Assembly (NCBI RefSeq): GCF_900112235.1
Contig: NZ_FOLH01000004.1
Location: forward strand, 124,001-188,000
DNA: 64,000 nt
Direction: 5' to 3'
Source: Marinospirillum celere
GTDB lineage: Bacteria; Pseudomonadota; Gammaproteobacteria; Pseudomonadales; Halomonadaceae
Part shown: piece by piece, positions 9,301 to 18,880 of the stretch
Numbering within the stretch: the stretch's first letter is position 1
How the letters are laid out: every line of letters begins with the position of its first letter
Made by a program: the position numbers and the translations under genes
Notes under the pieces: generated by a model
What the model was told of the DNA's origin: nothing
The model's input: the letters and a program-made list of their open reading frames with translations, nothing else
Database searches by the model: none

Positions 9301-10665
9301 TTACATACCCAAATAGGCCTCACGTACTTTTTCATTACTTAGCAGTTCTTTACCTGTACCCTCTATCACAACACTGCCAGTTTCCAGTACATAGCCGCGA
9401 TCGGCCAAGGCTAGGGCCTGGGAGGCATTTTGCTCAACCAGGAAGATGGTGATGCCTTCCTTCTTGAGGTCTTTGATGGTGTTGAAAATTTCTTCAACGA
9501 TCAAGGGTGCCAGACCCATACTTGGCTCATCCAGGAGCAGCAAACGTGGCTTGGCCATCAGTGCACGACCCATTGCCAGCATCTGCTGCTGGCCACCTGA
9601 AAGCTCACCAGCCAGGTTGTGACGTTTTTGGCGCAAAATAGGAAACTTGGAGTACATTTTCTCCAAATCATTTTCCACTTCTGGACTCATGCCACGTGTA
9701 TAAGCACCCAGGAGCAGGTTGTCCTGAACACTTAAGTCTTTAAAGACCTGACGGCCTTCAGGAACCTGAACGATCCCCTCAGCAACCCGGCGGTCACTGC
9801 CGACCTTACTGAGGTCCTGACCCTTATAGGTCATGGTTCCTCTATCCAGAGGCTGAAGGCCGGAAATGGTCATCAACAAAGTTGATTTACCAGCACCGTT
9901 TGCACCAACCAAAGAAACAATTTCACCCGAATTAATGGTGATATCGACTTCATGCAGGACTTCAATCTGTCCATAGGAAGTCACAGCACCCTTGATGGAA
10001 AGCATTTCCTGCTGGTCGTCACGCGCAGTTACTCGTGAAGAGTGAACCACGCCCAAACCACCCAGATGCTCAGGGGTCATGCTGATAATTTTATGGCGCA
10101 GCTCACGGAATTCTTCACGAACGCGTTCGCCAAACAAGGGGTCTTGGGTCTGATCCCGAGCCTCGGCAATCATCTCCCAGTCTTCTTGGGTCAGGGTTTC
10201 CCGTGCACGGGGAATAACCACCCCTTCTTCTTTCTTAATGTGCTTGCGCAGCGCCTGAGTAAAACGGGTCAGGGCGTGGCTAAAAGCTTCACGTCCGTCA
10301 GGCCATTGACTCATGCAGTCGTGTAGTAGCTGGCGGAGCTCCTTGAGTCTTTGGTGACCCAGCACATAACCTTTTTCAAGCTTAGCCAGCAGCTCTGCAG
10401 TTTCCGGCGCTTGTTCACGCAAGCGCTTATAGAGCATGATTTCTTGTGGCTGGCTATGGACCCGCTTGGAAAAATGCTCAATGTAATCAAAAATTGTTGT
10501 GAACAGCAGCTCATCAGGCTGGTTGGCGTTTACATTCATATCCTGTTGAAGCTGATCCAACAGATCAATGATCCGCCACAGGCCCTGATGTTCCTGAACG
10601 ATGGTGCGTATGACCTGGTCACTGCGCGACCGGGCAGGAGCTGCCTGTTTTTCTTCTTGCGTCAT
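9301..10665 (-). CDS. Hemerythrin-LivF fusion, ABC transporter ATPase
   Basis: This 454-aa protein is about twice the length of a normal LivF. Residues about 15-160 form a hemerythrin HHE four-helix domain with the expected ligand set in order: H26 (QEH), H70 and E75 (VHSQPQE), H104 (LGHQ), H142 and E146 (KHIKKEE), so a diiron or O2-binding site is plausible. After a linker, residues about 221-454 form a LivF-type ATPase with Walker A GANGAGKST (254-262), signature LSGGQQQ and Walker B LLLLDEPS. It is the last gene of livK-H-M-G-F. The fusion joins an O2, NO or redox-sensing type of domain to a transporter ATPase beside an oxygen-dependent catabolic cluster. Function of the sensor part is inferred. 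Confidence 0.9.
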   Translation of the reverse strand: MTQEEKQAAPARSRSDQVIRTIVQEHQGLWRIIDLLDQLQQDMNVNANQPDELLFTTIFDYIEHFSKRVHSQPQEIMLYKRLREQAPETAELLAKLEKGYVLGHQRLKELRQLLHDCMSQWPDGREAFSHALTRFTQALRKHIKKEEGVVIPRARETLTQEDWEMIAEARDQTQDPLFGERVREEFRELRHKIISMTPEHLGGLGVVHSSRVTARDDQQEMLSIKGAVTSYGQIEVLHEVDITINSGEIVSLVGANGAGKSTLLMTISGLQPLDRGTMTYKGQDLSKVGSDRRVAEGIVQVPEGRQVFKDLSVQDNLLLGAYTRGMSPEVENDLEKMYSKFPILRQKRHNLAGELSGGQQQMLAMGRALMAKPRLLLLDEPSMGLAPLIVEEIFNTIKDLKKEGITIFLVEQNASQALALADRGYVLETGSVVIEGTGKELLSNEKVREAYLGM

Positions 10666-10682
10666 AAACCTTGCCTCCGCAC

Positions 10683-11441
10683 TCAGCCGCCCAGATAGGC
10701 AGCAATAACATCGGGATTATTACGTATCTCTTCCGGTGTCCCTTCAGCCAGTTTTCGGCCGTAGTTAATCACCAGAATATGGTCCGAAATGCCCATGACC
10801 ATTTTCATATCATGTTCTACCAGAACCACCGTTATGCCCTGAGCCGCAATCTTTTTCAGCAACTCTTCCAGCTCAGCGGTTTCTACACTATTCAAACCAG
10901 CAGCCGGTTCATCCAGTAGAACAACCTTAGGTTCAGCGGCCAAGGCACGGGCAATTTCCAAACGTTTAAGAGCACCGTAGGACATAGCCGAGGCTTCAGT
11001 TTCAATATAATCACCGCAGCCTACGAACTTCATCAGTTCTATCGCATGATCCCGACAGTCCGCTTCATCTTTAAGCAAAGAGGGTAAGCGCAGCAAGGTA
11101 GTGAGGAAGTTACTTTTCAACTGCAGATGACGGCCCAGCATGACATTTTCAAGCGCGGTCATATTCATACAAATCTGCATCTGCTGAAAAGTTCGACACA
11201 TGCCTCTTTCGGCTAACTTATTCGGCGGTATGTTGACTATATTTTCGCCATTCAACTTAATTTCACCAGCAGTTGGCGTATAGAGCCCGGTAATCAGGTT
11301 AAACAGGGTTGTTTTTCCCGCACCATTAGGGCCAATTACTGAATAGATTTGTCCAGCCTCTACGGAGAAACTCAAGCCTTCTATGGCATGAACACCGCCG
11401 AAGGCTTTGTCTAGCCCTTTGACTTCAATCAGTGCACTCAT
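10683..11441 (-). CDS. ABC transporter ATP-binding protein LivG
   Basis: A 252-aa LivG-type ATPase, one of two nucleotide-binding subunits of a HAAT-family importer. It shows Walker A GPNGAGKTTLF, the LivG-typical CRTFQQMQICMNMTALENVMLG, a degenerate signature MSYGALKRLEIARAL, Walker B VVLLDEPAAGLNS and the H-loop VLVEHDMKMVM. It overlaps livM by 4 nt, indicating translational coupling, and precedes the hemerythrin-LivF gene by 17 bp. Given paaX on the other side of the operon, an aromatic-acid substrate such as phenylacetate is as likely as a branched-chain amino acid. Confidence 0.93.
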   Translation of the reverse strand: MSALIEVKGLDKAFGGVHAIEGLSFSVEAGQIYSVIGPNGAGKTTLFNLITGLYTPTAGEIKLNGENIVNIPPNKLAERGMCRTFQQMQICMNMTALENVMLGRHLQLKSNFLTTLLRLPSLLKDEADCRDHAIELMKFVGCGDYIETEASAMSYGALKRLEIARALAAEPKVVLLDEPAAGLNSVETAELEELLKKIAAQGITVVLVEHDMKMVMGISDHILVINYGRKLAEGTPEEIRNNPDVIAAYLGG

Positions 11442-12445
11442 GCCTTATCCTCCGCTTTTTTATGCAGCTTTTTGCGAATAAATGCTTGGGTGGTAGGTAG
11501 CAACCCTTTAGGCATAAAGATCATGGTCAGCATGAGAATCAAGCCAAACATCATCATTTCATAGTCATGGAAGTCTGCAAGAAGCTGAGGTAGCAAGGTC
11601 AAGAGAGCAGCACCAAAAATGACGCCAAGAGTTGACCCCATTCCACCCAAAACGACCATGGTGACGAAAATAATGGACTCCATGAAGCCTGCTGACTCAG
11701 GAGTGATAAAGCCTTGGAAGTGAGCATACAGGCTACCCATTAAGCTGGCATAGATTGCTGAAACCACGAATACCAGATTTTTAAATTTAGGCGTATCCAC
11801 ACCAACAACGCTGGCAGCAACTTCTGAACCATGCACCGAGCGCAGAGCACGACCGATAGGTGAATCAATCAGGTTCTGGGCAATCCACACACCAAGAATC
11901 AGCATCACACCCATCAACCAGTACCAAGCGAGCGAGCCACTAATTTCCATCCCTAAAAAAGAATAGGTATTGAAGGTACTTAGCTCCCAACCAAAAATAC
12001 TCAAGCCAGGTACCGGCATGCCATCGGGCCCACCAGTCAGCCAGCCTTCATTATTAAGGGTAATGTAAATAATGAAGCCCATTGCCAAGGTAGCCATGCC
12101 CAGGTAGTAGCCCTTCAAGCGCAAAATTGGGCGACCGACAATGTAAGCAACCAGACCAACCAGGGCAGCACCCAAAATAAGTGTCGGAACGGGTGACCAG
12201 TCAAAGCGGCTGGTCATCACAGCGCTAAAGTAGGCCCCCATGCCAAAAAAGCCAGCATGACCCAAACTGATCTGGCCAGCGTAGCCGACCAGTAGATTTA
12301 GCCCCACCACGGTGGTGGCATAAATCAGGACCAAGGTGGCCATATCATATTGAAAAGGATTGTTCAGAAAAGCGGGTACTAGCAAGATGATGATTGCCAA
12401 TAAAGCCAGCCCGCTTAAACGATGTTGAGTCAAGGATTTGAGCAT
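11438..12445 (-). CDS. ABC transporter permease LivM
   Basis: A 335-aa inner-membrane permease with about eight to ten hydrophobic segments and the LivM signature (VGLNLLVGYAGQISLGHAGFFGMGAYFSA near residues 46-75; LRSVHGSEVAASVVGVD, the EAA-like coupling loop, near 215). It pairs with LivH to form the channel. It overlaps both neighbours by a few bases, so livHMG are tightly coupled. Nothing unusual is seen. Confidence 0.93.
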   Translation of the reverse strand: MLKSLTQHRLSGLALLAIIILLVPAFLNNPFQYDMATLVLIYATTVVGLNLLVGYAGQISLGHAGFFGMGAYFSAVMTSRFDWSPVPTLILGAALVGLVAYIVGRPILRLKGYYLGMATLAMGFIIYITLNNEGWLTGGPDGMPVPGLSIFGWELSTFNTYSFLGMEISGSLAWYWLMGVMLILGVWIAQNLIDSPIGRALRSVHGSEVAASVVGVDTPKFKNLVFVVSAIYASLMGSLYAHFQGFITPESAGFMESIIFVTMVVLGGMGSTLGVIFGAALLTLLPQLLADFHDYEMMMFGLILMLTMIFMPKGLLPTTQAFIRKKLHKKAEDKA

Positions 12446-13320
12446 TACACACGCTCCACAACACGAGCGCCCATAAGGCCTCTGGGCATAAAGAAGAGCA
12501 CCAGAATAATTACCCCGAAGGCCGCCGCATCTTTGTAGTCTGAAGAAATATAGCCAGCTGTCATGGCTTCAACGATCCCCAGCGTCAAACCACCGACAAT
12601 CGCGCCCATACCACTACCTAAACCGCCTAGAGCTGCAGCCACAAAACCCTTCAAGCCGAGCATGATGCCAATGTCATAAGAGGTAAAAGTAATAGGGGCC
12701 ACAATGATTCCCGCTATGGAACCTAAAACGGCTGACAAAAGGAAAGCCAGCATCAGAACCATATCAGTTTTAATACCCACTAGGCGGGCTGCCACTTTAT
12801 TCATGGAGGTTGCAAGGATGGCTTTACCGATCATGGTTTTGGTAAAGAAAAAGACCAGACCGGCAACCAGAACAGCGGCTATACCGACAACCCAGAAGGT
12901 TTGAGTGTTGACCACAGCGCCGCCAATTCTTACCGGAACATCACCACTGAAGTTAGGCATGGAGTGATAACCACGGCCCCAAACCAGTTGGGCAATACCC
13001 CGAATAAAGATGGCTGCACCGATAGTAATAATAATGAGAGTGACCGGATCAGCTTGCTTGGCAGGCGCTATAGCAAAACGTTGCAAAGCTATCCCCATCA
13101 ATGCGGCTAACAGGATGGCACCAACCATGGCCACGGGTAACGGAAATCCTAGTCCAATAAGGGAAACAGTAGCCATGCCACCGATCATCAAAAACTCACC
13201 CTGAGCAAAATTAATGACATGGCTGGCGTTATAAATCAGGGTAAAACCCAGGGCAATCAGTGCGTAGGTCGCACCGATAGTAATACCTGTAAAAAGGTAC
13301 TGTAAGAATTCAGAAAACAT
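12445..13320 (-). CDS. ABC transporter permease LivH
   Basis: A 291-aa LivH-type permease with the family N-terminus FLQYLFTGITIGATYALIALGFTLIY and the coupling segment ATSMNKVAARLVGIKTD. The ATG at 13320 was chosen because LivH proteins begin just before this helix; the open frame continues 19 codons upstream without similarity. Its stop touches the livM start. It is the first permease gene after the binding protein, the usual livKHMGF order. Confidence 0.92.
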   Translation of the reverse strand: MFSEFLQYLFTGITIGATYALIALGFTLIYNASHVINFAQGEFLMIGGMATVSLIGLGFPLPVAMVGAILLAALMGIALQRFAIAPAKQADPVTLIIITIGAAIFIRGIAQLVWGRGYHSMPNFSGDVPVRIGGAVVNTQTFWVVGIAAVLVAGLVFFFTKTMIGKAILATSMNKVAARLVGIKTDMVLMLAFLLSAVLGSIAGIIVAPITFTSYDIGIMLGLKGFVAAALGGLGSGMGAIVGGLTLGIVEAMTAGYISSDYKDAAAFGVIILVLFFMPRGLMGARVVERV

Positions 13321-13402
13321 GGTTAGAGTCCCGTCAGACAGAGGCCAGGGCAGATACCTTTTAGCTGGTACCTGCACATGGCCCTTTAGGAAGAATCAGA
13401 GG

Positions 13403-14557
13403 TTATTCAATCAGCTTCCAGCCACCATCAACGACTTCCAGAATGCGGAAAGAGTCCGCAGCCAGACCGTTGTGATCATTCGGTGACATGTTAAAAATAC
13501 CGGTTACGCCAACATGGCCCTGGATATTTTCAAGCGCTTGGCGAACAGCCTCACGATCTGTGGAGCCCGCTTCTTCAATAGCTGCTACAGCCAACATCAG
13601 ACCGTCGTAGGCATAGCCACCAAAAGTGGATACTGACTCATTCCAACGTGCTTCATAGGCATCGACGTAGGCTTGAACAATCGTCTTTTGTGGATCGTCA
13701 TCAGCCAAGGAATCGGGTACCAGAATTGGTGATGCTGGTAGGCGTAAGCCTTCAGCAGCACTACCCGCTAGATCCAAGAAGCTGTTGGAAGCAACACCGT
13801 GAGACTGGTAGAAAGGGCGATCGATACCCAACTGGGCAAAGTTACGGGTTACGATGGCTGGGCTTTGGCCAAAACCAAAGTTAAATACTGCCTCAATATC
13901 CTGGTTATTACGGATACGAGTCAGCTGAGCCGTCATATCAGTATCTGAAGGACTGTAGGTTACATCTTCCAGGATTTGGATACCCATAGCCTCAGCAACT
14001 TGCTGTGTTTGCTCACGACCTGAGCGACCGAAGCCACCAGTACCGGAAATAAGACCAATTTTAGTGATCCCTCTTTCCTGCATATCCTGCATAACACGTT
14101 CAGCTGCAAGACGGTCAGACTGGGGTGTTTTAAATACCCAAGGTTTAACAGGATCGGTAATAACGACCGCGCCAGCCAGGGAAATAAAAGGAGTCCGTGA
14201 TTGCTCAATCAGAGGTACGGCTGCCATGGTAGCGCCGGTAGTACTCCCGCCGACAATGATATCGACTCGGTCAGCACGTACTAAGCGGCTGGCATAGTTG
14301 CGTGCATTAGAGGCGTTACCTTCATCATCGTAGTGCACCAGTTCTAAGGGACGCCCCAGAACACCGCCTTCTTCGTTGATTTTGTCAACGTACATGCGCA
14401 GGGTCTTTAACTCGGGATCACCGAGAAAAGATGCGGGGCCAGTAACGGAAAGGAAAGAGCCTATTTTGATAGGATCAGCAGCCTGAGCACCGGAGAAAAT
14501 ACCGGCGGCCAGGGTTGCGGCCAGCAGGCCGCCACGACGTAAGAGTTTCTTACTCAT
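13403..14557 (-). CDS. Periplasmic substrate-binding protein of the Liv-type ABC transporter
   Basis: A 384-aa type I periplasmic binding protein. The signal peptide is KLLRRGGLLAATLAAGIFSGAQA, split by the cleavage site from mature ADPIKIGSFLSVTGPASFLGDPELKTL. The typical VDKINEEGGVLGRPLELVHYDDEGN and VGGSTTGATMAAVPL blocks follow. The ATG at 14557 follows GGGAG and gives a clean signal peptide; a TTG nine codons upstream is less likely. First gene of the liv operon, divergent from paaX across about 400 bp that carries TGTATCA motifs shared with the paa promoters. This supports, without proving, uptake of phenylacetate or a related aromatic acid. Confidence 0.92.
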   Translation of the reverse strand: MSKKLLRRGGLLAATLAAGIFSGAQAADPIKIGSFLSVTGPASFLGDPELKTLRMYVDKINEEGGVLGRPLELVHYDDEGNASNARNYASRLVRADRVDIIVGGSTTGATMAAVPLIEQSRTPFISLAGAVVITDPVKPWVFKTPQSDRLAAERVMQDMQERGITKIGLISGTGGFGRSGREQTQQVAEAMGIQILEDVTYSPSDTDMTAQLTRIRNNQDIEAVFNFGFGQSPAIVTRNFAQLGIDRPFYQSHGVASNSFLDLAGSAAEGLRLPASPILVPDSLADDDPQKTIVQAYVDAYEARWNESVSTFGGYAYDGLMLAVAAIEEAGSTDREAVRQALENIQGHVGVTGIFNMSPNDHNGLAADSFRILEVVDGGWKLIE

Positions 14558-14952
14558 TGTTTTTGTACTCCCAAATTGGGGCAATGACTGCCCTCGGTTT
14601 TATTGTTGTCTAACAAAGCAAAACAGATTCACCGCTTAGATGGGTGCATGCTGTATCACTTAAGCCTCAGTATAGCCAAGCCTCCCAGCATGAAAAGCTT
14701 CAATTGTCAATGCGAAGCCATTCACTCCCAACTTTCTTGTCATCAAAAGCGACACATTTGATGAGCTAGATCAAAAACTATTGTATCATAACGCTCGTGT
14801 CAACCAGTTTCATTGAATAGACTGGATGTAAAAACAACAAGAAGAGGTCACAAAAACCTGGCTTTCTTGATCTGTAAGGCTTTACCTCAAGCCTTACAGG
14901 AGGATAATAGCCAGCTTGCTTTTTGTGTCTTGCCAGGATTCAAGTTAAACCT
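14558..14952. promoter_or_regulatory. livK-paaX divergent control region
   Basis: This 395-bp gap contains two copies of the motif found near other paa promoters: TGTATCACTTAA at 14652-14663 and TGTATCATAACG at 14782-14793. Nearest paaX is a perfect 11-bp hairpin (CTGTAAGGCTT at 14872-14882, its complement at 14889-14899) whose 3' arm overlaps a strong AGGAGG (14898-14903). That AGGAGG is about 50 bases from the paaX ATG and could serve a short leader peptide. TTGAT and ATCAA near 14759-14775 are seven bases apart, too far for a standard Fnr box. Confidence 0.55.
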
Positions 14953-15876
14953 ATGACCGCAAAAAATCAGCTCGATCAGCTCGTTTGCAATTTTCAAAAG
15001 AAGCGCCCACTTCGCGCTGGCTCCTTGATCATCACTGTTTATGGTGATGCTATCGTTCCTCGTGGTGGCACCGTCTGGCTAGGCAGCCTGATGAAGCTTT
15101 TAGAACCTGTCGGTGTAAGTGAGCGCCTGGTGCGTACTTCTGTTTTTCGTTTGACCAGAGAGTCCTGGCTGCAAGCGGAAAAAGTGGGGCGCTGCAGTTA
15201 TTACAGCCTTACCGGGCCAGGTCTACGCCGTTTTGAACAGGCTTTTCGTCAGGTTTACAACATGGCCACTGAAGAGTGGACGGGTAACTGGTGCCTGGTC
15301 TTTTTAAACCAGCTGGAAAATGGCAAGCGCCGCTCGGTCAAAGAAGAGCTGGAATGGATGGGTTTTGGGAGCCTGGCCCCCGGCGTCATGGCTCACCCCC
15401 GCATGGAAAGAGCCGAACTCCTGCCCTTGCTACAAGAGCGCGACGCCCTGGATGAAACCATTGTTATGCAAAGCGAACCCCAGGAGCTGTTAACCTCTAA
15501 AGCTCTGCGTCTGCAGGTTCGCGAAAGCTGGAACCTGGATCACCTTGGCGAACGCTACACCAATTTTTTGAATCAGTTCCGCCCGCTTTGGAATGAACTG
15601 AAAATTGAAGATAGCCTTTCACCTGAAGACTGCTTCATTGCCCGCACTCTGCTGATTCATGAATACCGTAAGGTTCTCCTGAGAGACCCGCTGCTACCCG
15701 ATGAACTTCTTCCAGGCGACTGGGAAGGGCGTAGTGCCCGCCTGCTCTGCCGGAACCTCTACCGGCGCATCTCCGCACGTGCTGAAGAATGGCTGGATAC
15801 CACCCTTGAAAATGCATCCGGCCCCTTGCCTGCACCCAACCCCAGTTTTTATAGGCGCTTTGGTGGGCTCGACTAA
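14953..15876 (+). CDS. paaX: Phenylacetate-responsive repressor PaaX
   Basis: A 307-aa PaaX-family regulator. In characterised systems PaaX represses paa promoters and is released by phenylacetyl-CoA. The N-terminal winged-helix region reads SLIITVYGDAIVPRGGTVWLGSLMKLL, then SERLVRTSVFRLTRESWL and GRCSYYSLTGPGLRRFEQA; the C-terminal part has LIHEYRKVLLRDPLLPDELLPGDW, typical of the family. The ATG at 14953 matches PaaX N-termini; an upstream in-frame TTG at 14923 lacks support. It is divergent from the liv operon. The pathway genes begin 9 kb away, separated by chemoreceptors and the cassette array. Confidence 0.93.
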   Translation: MTAKNQLDQLVCNFQKKRPLRAGSLIITVYGDAIVPRGGTVWLGSLMKLLEPVGVSERLVRTSVFRLTRESWLQAEKVGRCSYYSLTGPGLRRFEQAFRQVYNMATEEWTGNWCLVFLNQLENGKRRSVKEELEWMGFGSLAPGVMAHPRMERAELLPLLQERDALDETIVMQSEPQELLTSKALRLQVRESWNLDHLGERYTNFLNQFRPLWNELKIEDSLSPEDCFIARTLLIHEYRKVLLRDPLLPDELLPGDWEGRSARLLCRNLYRRISARAEEWLDTTLENASGPLPAPNPSFYRRFGGLD

Positions 15877-16017
15877 AGTTGCAAAAGCGACACAGAAAAA
15901 CGACCAAGACAAACATTTTATTATCACATCTCACTGGTCATTACGACTTTCGTTCAGTATAGTCAAACTCAATATGTCTTCCTCCCAGCGCCCAATTACA
16001 AAAACGGGGAGAGCCTC

Positions 16018-17955
16018 ATGCTTTCATTTGTGCGCAATATCTCTATACGTTACAAGCTATTATTGCTTGTTGTACCACCCTTAGTGGGGATGCTCGCCTA
16101 TGCAGGCTTGAGTACGCGTAATGACCTTCAGCTTTTTTCCAGCCTGCAAGAGCAGCAGCAACTTGCTGAAGCTAGGCAACAACTCAGTCAAGCCTTCAGC
16201 AGCTATAACCAAGTACGCCAGCAGGTTATTCAAGGCCAGGAAGTAACCGCTGACTTAAGCCGCGCCCTTCAACGGCTTAGCGAAGAATCCGCAGAGTTAC
16301 CCAGCGAAATCAGAGCCACCCTGAACGATTTGGACGGACTTGCTCAAGAGCTGGTAAACAGCGAACCCGAACTCGAAACCCTGCTTGACCCTGAAGCCAG
16401 TCTCAACAAGCTTGCTCAGCGTCTTGAGCTTTTCTCCACCCAGTTGTCAGGACAGGCTGGCGGCATTACCACTCGCTGGCATTCGTCACATCATGCACTG
16501 ATGCAGGCTATCTCCCGCCTTCATGAAGAGCAGTTGTTGCTAACACTGGCCTTTGAAGCCACCTACTTCCCAGAAGGTGCCTATCCACGCTTTATTCGCC
16601 TGCTGAGTGAGCAAAATGTCTTTCTTAACTCTTACAACAACCACCTTCAAGATGCCCCAGATCTCCGGCTCGACACCTGGCTGGATAGTGATACATATCG
16701 TCAAATTGAAGAAATTCGGGCCATGTCTGAGCAAATTTACCTGGATGGTAACTTTGGTCTCAGCACCCCCAGTGATGAATGGCAAGCCCTGACTGCTGAG
16801 TTACTGGAAAGGCCAGAGGCTCTGCAAGACGAAGTCCTCGACACCCTGTTAATGCGCGTTGAAAATGAACTGGCTTCAGCTCGCCAACGCTTGTTGATAA
16901 TCTCCAGCTCAAATATCTTCCTGGTACTTCTTGGTATTCTGATTGCCTGGTTTATTTACCGACAAATCAGCATCCCCACTTTGCAACTCACGCGCAGCAT
17001 GGAAGCCGTCGCTAAGGATCTGGATTTAACCCGTCAATTGGCCGTAGTCGGTAAAGATGAAACGGCTCAGGTTGCCAAAGCCTTCGATCAAATGCTCAGC
17101 CAGGTTCGTAAGCTGTTGCAAGAAGTCATAAGTGCAACCGACGAGGTAGCAACCAGCTCCAATCTGGGCAAACGGGTTGCCAACAACCTGGAAACTCAGG
17201 TTGGTCAAGGCATGCAAAGCCTGGAAGCCATGTTAAGCAGTGTCGAAGAGCTGCATGCTGCCATTAATGAAGTGGCCCATAATGCCGAATCCAGCCAGGA
17301 TGCGTCACAGAATGCCAGTCGTCTGGCAGCCAACGGCAGTGAGCTGGTCAACAACCTGCAAAGCCATAACCAGTCGCTTGAAGAAAGCCTTAAGGCATCA
17401 GGTAACAAGGTCACCGAACTCGCTGAACACAGTGCGAAAATCGACAATATTCTGGAAGTGATCAATGATATTGCCGAACAGACCAACCTGCTGGCCTTGA
17501 ATGCGGCCATAGAGGCGGCCAGGGCTGGCGACGCTGGACGAGGCTTTGCTGTCGTCGCCGATGAAGTCCGCTCTCTGGCCGCCCGATCCAGAGAAGCCAC
17601 GGTAGAAATTAGTCAGCTGCTGGAAAGCAACCGCTTAGCCGCACAGGAAGCGGTCGACCGCATGCAATCCAGTCTGAGCCAGGCGGATGAAGTGAGTCAT
17701 TACTTAACCCAGGCTGGGCAATCCCTGCAAGAAATCAATGCCGCAGTTGAAGGAATACACCAGGCCAATGTTGAAACTGCATCGGCCGCCAACCAGCAAA
17801 ACACAGCCGTTGAACACCTCAGCGAAAGCGCCAACCTGATGCACCAGCTGTATCAGGAAACCAGCAAGGAAGTGGAAGAATTGGAAAACAACAGCAGCAG
17901 CCTGGAAAAACTGCTTCAAGGCTTGGAGAAGCAGCTAAAGCGCTTCACCACCTGA
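16018..17955 (+). CDS. Methyl-accepting chemotaxis protein, helical periplasmic sensor
   Basis: A 645-aa chemoreceptor with TM1 at about 12-33, a long all-helical periplasmic domain (about 34-290) with many Gln and Glu, TM2 at about 296-315, HAMP ([17 protein letters not shown]) and a signalling domain with the tip [21 protein letters not shown]. The sensor may be of the nitrate/nitrite-sensing NIT or another four-helix-bundle class, but no diagnostic motif is clear to me. It lies between paaX and the cassette array and is transcribed away from paaX. Confidence 0.9.
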   Translation: MLSFVRNISIRYKLLLLVVPPLVGMLAYAGLSTRNDLQLFSSLQEQQQLAEARQQLSQAFSSYNQVRQQVIQGQEVTADLSRALQRLSEESAELPSEIRATLNDLDGLAQELVNSEPELETLLDPEASLNKLAQRLELFSTQLSGQAGGITTRWHSSHHALMQAISRLHEEQLLLTLAFEATYFPEGAYPRFIRLLSEQNVFLNSYNNHLQDAPDLRLDTWLDSDTYRQIEEIRAMSEQIYLDGNFGLSTPSDEWQALTAELLERPEALQDEVLDTLLMRVENELASARQRLLIISSSNIFLVLLGILIAWFIYRQISIPTLQLTRSMEAVAKDLDLTRQLAVVGKDETAQVAKAFDQMLSQVRKLLQEVISATDEVATSSNLGKRVANNLETQVGQGMQSLEAMLSSVEELHAAINEVAHNAESSQDASQNASRLAANGSELVNNLQSHNQSLEESLKASGNKVTELAEHSAKIDNILEVINDIAEQTNLLALNAAIEAARAGDAGRGFAVVADEVRSLAARSREATVEISQLLESNRLAAQEAVDRMQSSLSQADEVSHYLTQAGQSLQEINAAVEGIHQANVETASAANQQNTAVEHLSESANLMHQLYQETSKEVEELENNSSSLEKLLQGLEKQLKRFTT

Positions 17956-17996
17956 TAGAGGTATCTTTTTTTGTACTAAATTGGCGATTCAACGTG

Positions 17997-18036
17997 AATT
18001 CTGGAGCACTTTTTCATCACCAGAAACTCCAGAATT
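17997..18036. repeat. Hairpin downstream of the chemoreceptor gene
   Basis: Perfect inverted repeat AATTCTGGAG (17997-18006) and CTCCAGAATT (18027-18036) with a 20-nt loop. There is no T-run after it, so it is not a classic terminator; a processing or weak termination role is possible. Confidence 0.55.
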
Positions 18037-18309
18037 TACGTAGGAGCGCGGAAGGGCTTGTGCCGGATTCAAGCACTCATTAAGGGCCTCTAACAGCCTA
18101 CCTTTGCATACGCCACTTGTGCGGATGAGGTGCTCATTGGCCTTTCTGACCTGCGGAAGGTCGGGAAATATCAAAAACTTTTGACATTGCTGCGGAAAAA
18201 TATTGGCCTTCTTCTTTCCTTCCATCAGCGACTTTACATCTTTCTCAATGCCGTGACGTTGAGCGGATCCGTACACTGCGGCCTCTTGACAGGCAGAAGG
18301 CTCATAGGG
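18037..18309. other. Intergenic DNA with no supported gene
   Basis: Between the hairpin and the toxin gene I see no gene. A minus-strand frame reading through here from the toxin region has no recognisable domain or start signal. If the toxin-antitoxin pair was a cassette, its attC should occupy this stretch, but a matching right arm is not visible, so this may be where the array has been truncated. Confidence 0.4.
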
Positions 18310-18310
18310 G

Positions 18311-18613
18311 TTAGCTGTTCCCAAGCATGTAAGCACGAAGCTGCCGCTCCTCTCGCATGACATAAAGCACGAGAACCCGCTTCTTATCCTCACGATAAAA
18401 AATACGGCACGGTGGAACCACTACCTCCCTGTATACCGAATTAGGGAGTTCTGGAGGAATCCGTCCGGATTGGGGAAAATCTTCCAAACGCTCGGTCTTA
18501 TCGAAAACCTCTTGGACCAGATGACTTGCAGCAACAGGATTATCCAGAGCAATGTACTCAGCGATGTCATCAAGTTCTTGAAGCGCAGGTTCCGTCCAGA
18601 TTACTTCAGCCAT
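18311..18613 (-). CDS. ParE/RelE-family toxin
   Basis: A 100-aa toxin of the ParE/RelE superfamily: VIWTEPALQELDDIAEYIALDNPVAA at the N-terminus, then the core FPQSGRIPPELPNSVYREVVVPPCRIFYREDKKRVLVLYVMREERQL spread over residues 47-92. Members either poison gyrase (ParE) or cleave mRNA (RelE); the HIAEYI-like N-terminus and RxVxxxxxRIxYR core favour a ParE-like fold, but the target cannot be assigned. It overlaps the antitoxin gene by 13 bp. Its stop codon lies inside AGCTAAC, placed exactly as in the MltR-like cassette, suggesting it is a cassette gene too. Confidence 0.9.
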   Translation of the reverse strand: MAEVIWTEPALQELDDIAEYIALDNPVAASHLVQEVFDKTERLEDFPQSGRIPPELPNSVYREVVVPPCRIFYREDKKRVLVLYVMREERQLRAYMLGNS

Positions 18614-18858
18614 TTACTCATTTTCTCCCTGGCCTCACTTTGGCTGTACGTTCTTCCTTCAAGTACAGCACGCTCTCCCCGTGAGAGCCCTTCAAGCAAC
18701 TCAAGGCGACGTTGCATGAACTCGTAATCCTGAACATCGACAAGGTATGCAGATGGCTGACCATGCTCGGTAATCAGTACCGGCTCTTTAGACAGGTGCA
18801 GGTCAGCCAGGATTTTTGTGGCTTGGCGCTTAAGGTTTGTAACAAGCTCAACTTTCAT
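18601..18858 (-). CDS. Phd/YefM-family antitoxin
   Basis: An 85-aa antitoxin. The N-terminal half is the Phd/YefM DNA-binding fold (VTNLKRQATKILADLHLSKEPVLITEHGQPSAYLVDVQDYE) and the C-terminal tail (about 55-85) would wrap the toxin. Gene order antitoxin-toxin with overlap is standard. A palindrome ATAGTG-T-CACTAT lies 22 bp upstream of the ATG and is the likely autoregulatory operator. TA pairs with their own promoter are frequent passengers of cassette arrays, where they are thought to stabilise them. Confidence 0.9.
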   Translation of the reverse strand: MKVELVTNLKRQATKILADLHLSKEPVLITEHGQPSAYLVDVQDYEFMQRRLELLEGLSRGERAVLEGRTYSQSEAREKMSKWLK

Positions 18859-18880
18859 GGGTTCACCCTGAATCAGACCA

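Noticed and set aside
14758-14776. Fnr-like site TTGAT...ATCAA between livK and paaX
   Set aside because: Spacer is seven bases rather than four, so it does not meet the consensus.
18087-18316. Possible attC of the toxin-antitoxin cassette between CTAACAG and GTTAGCT
   Set aside because: About 230 bp, longer than usual, and the arms next to the cores are not complementary.
17989-18393. 134-aa minus-strand open frame overlapping the toxin gene
   Set aside because: No start signal or domain; it runs through the toxin gene in another frame and the likely truncated attC region.
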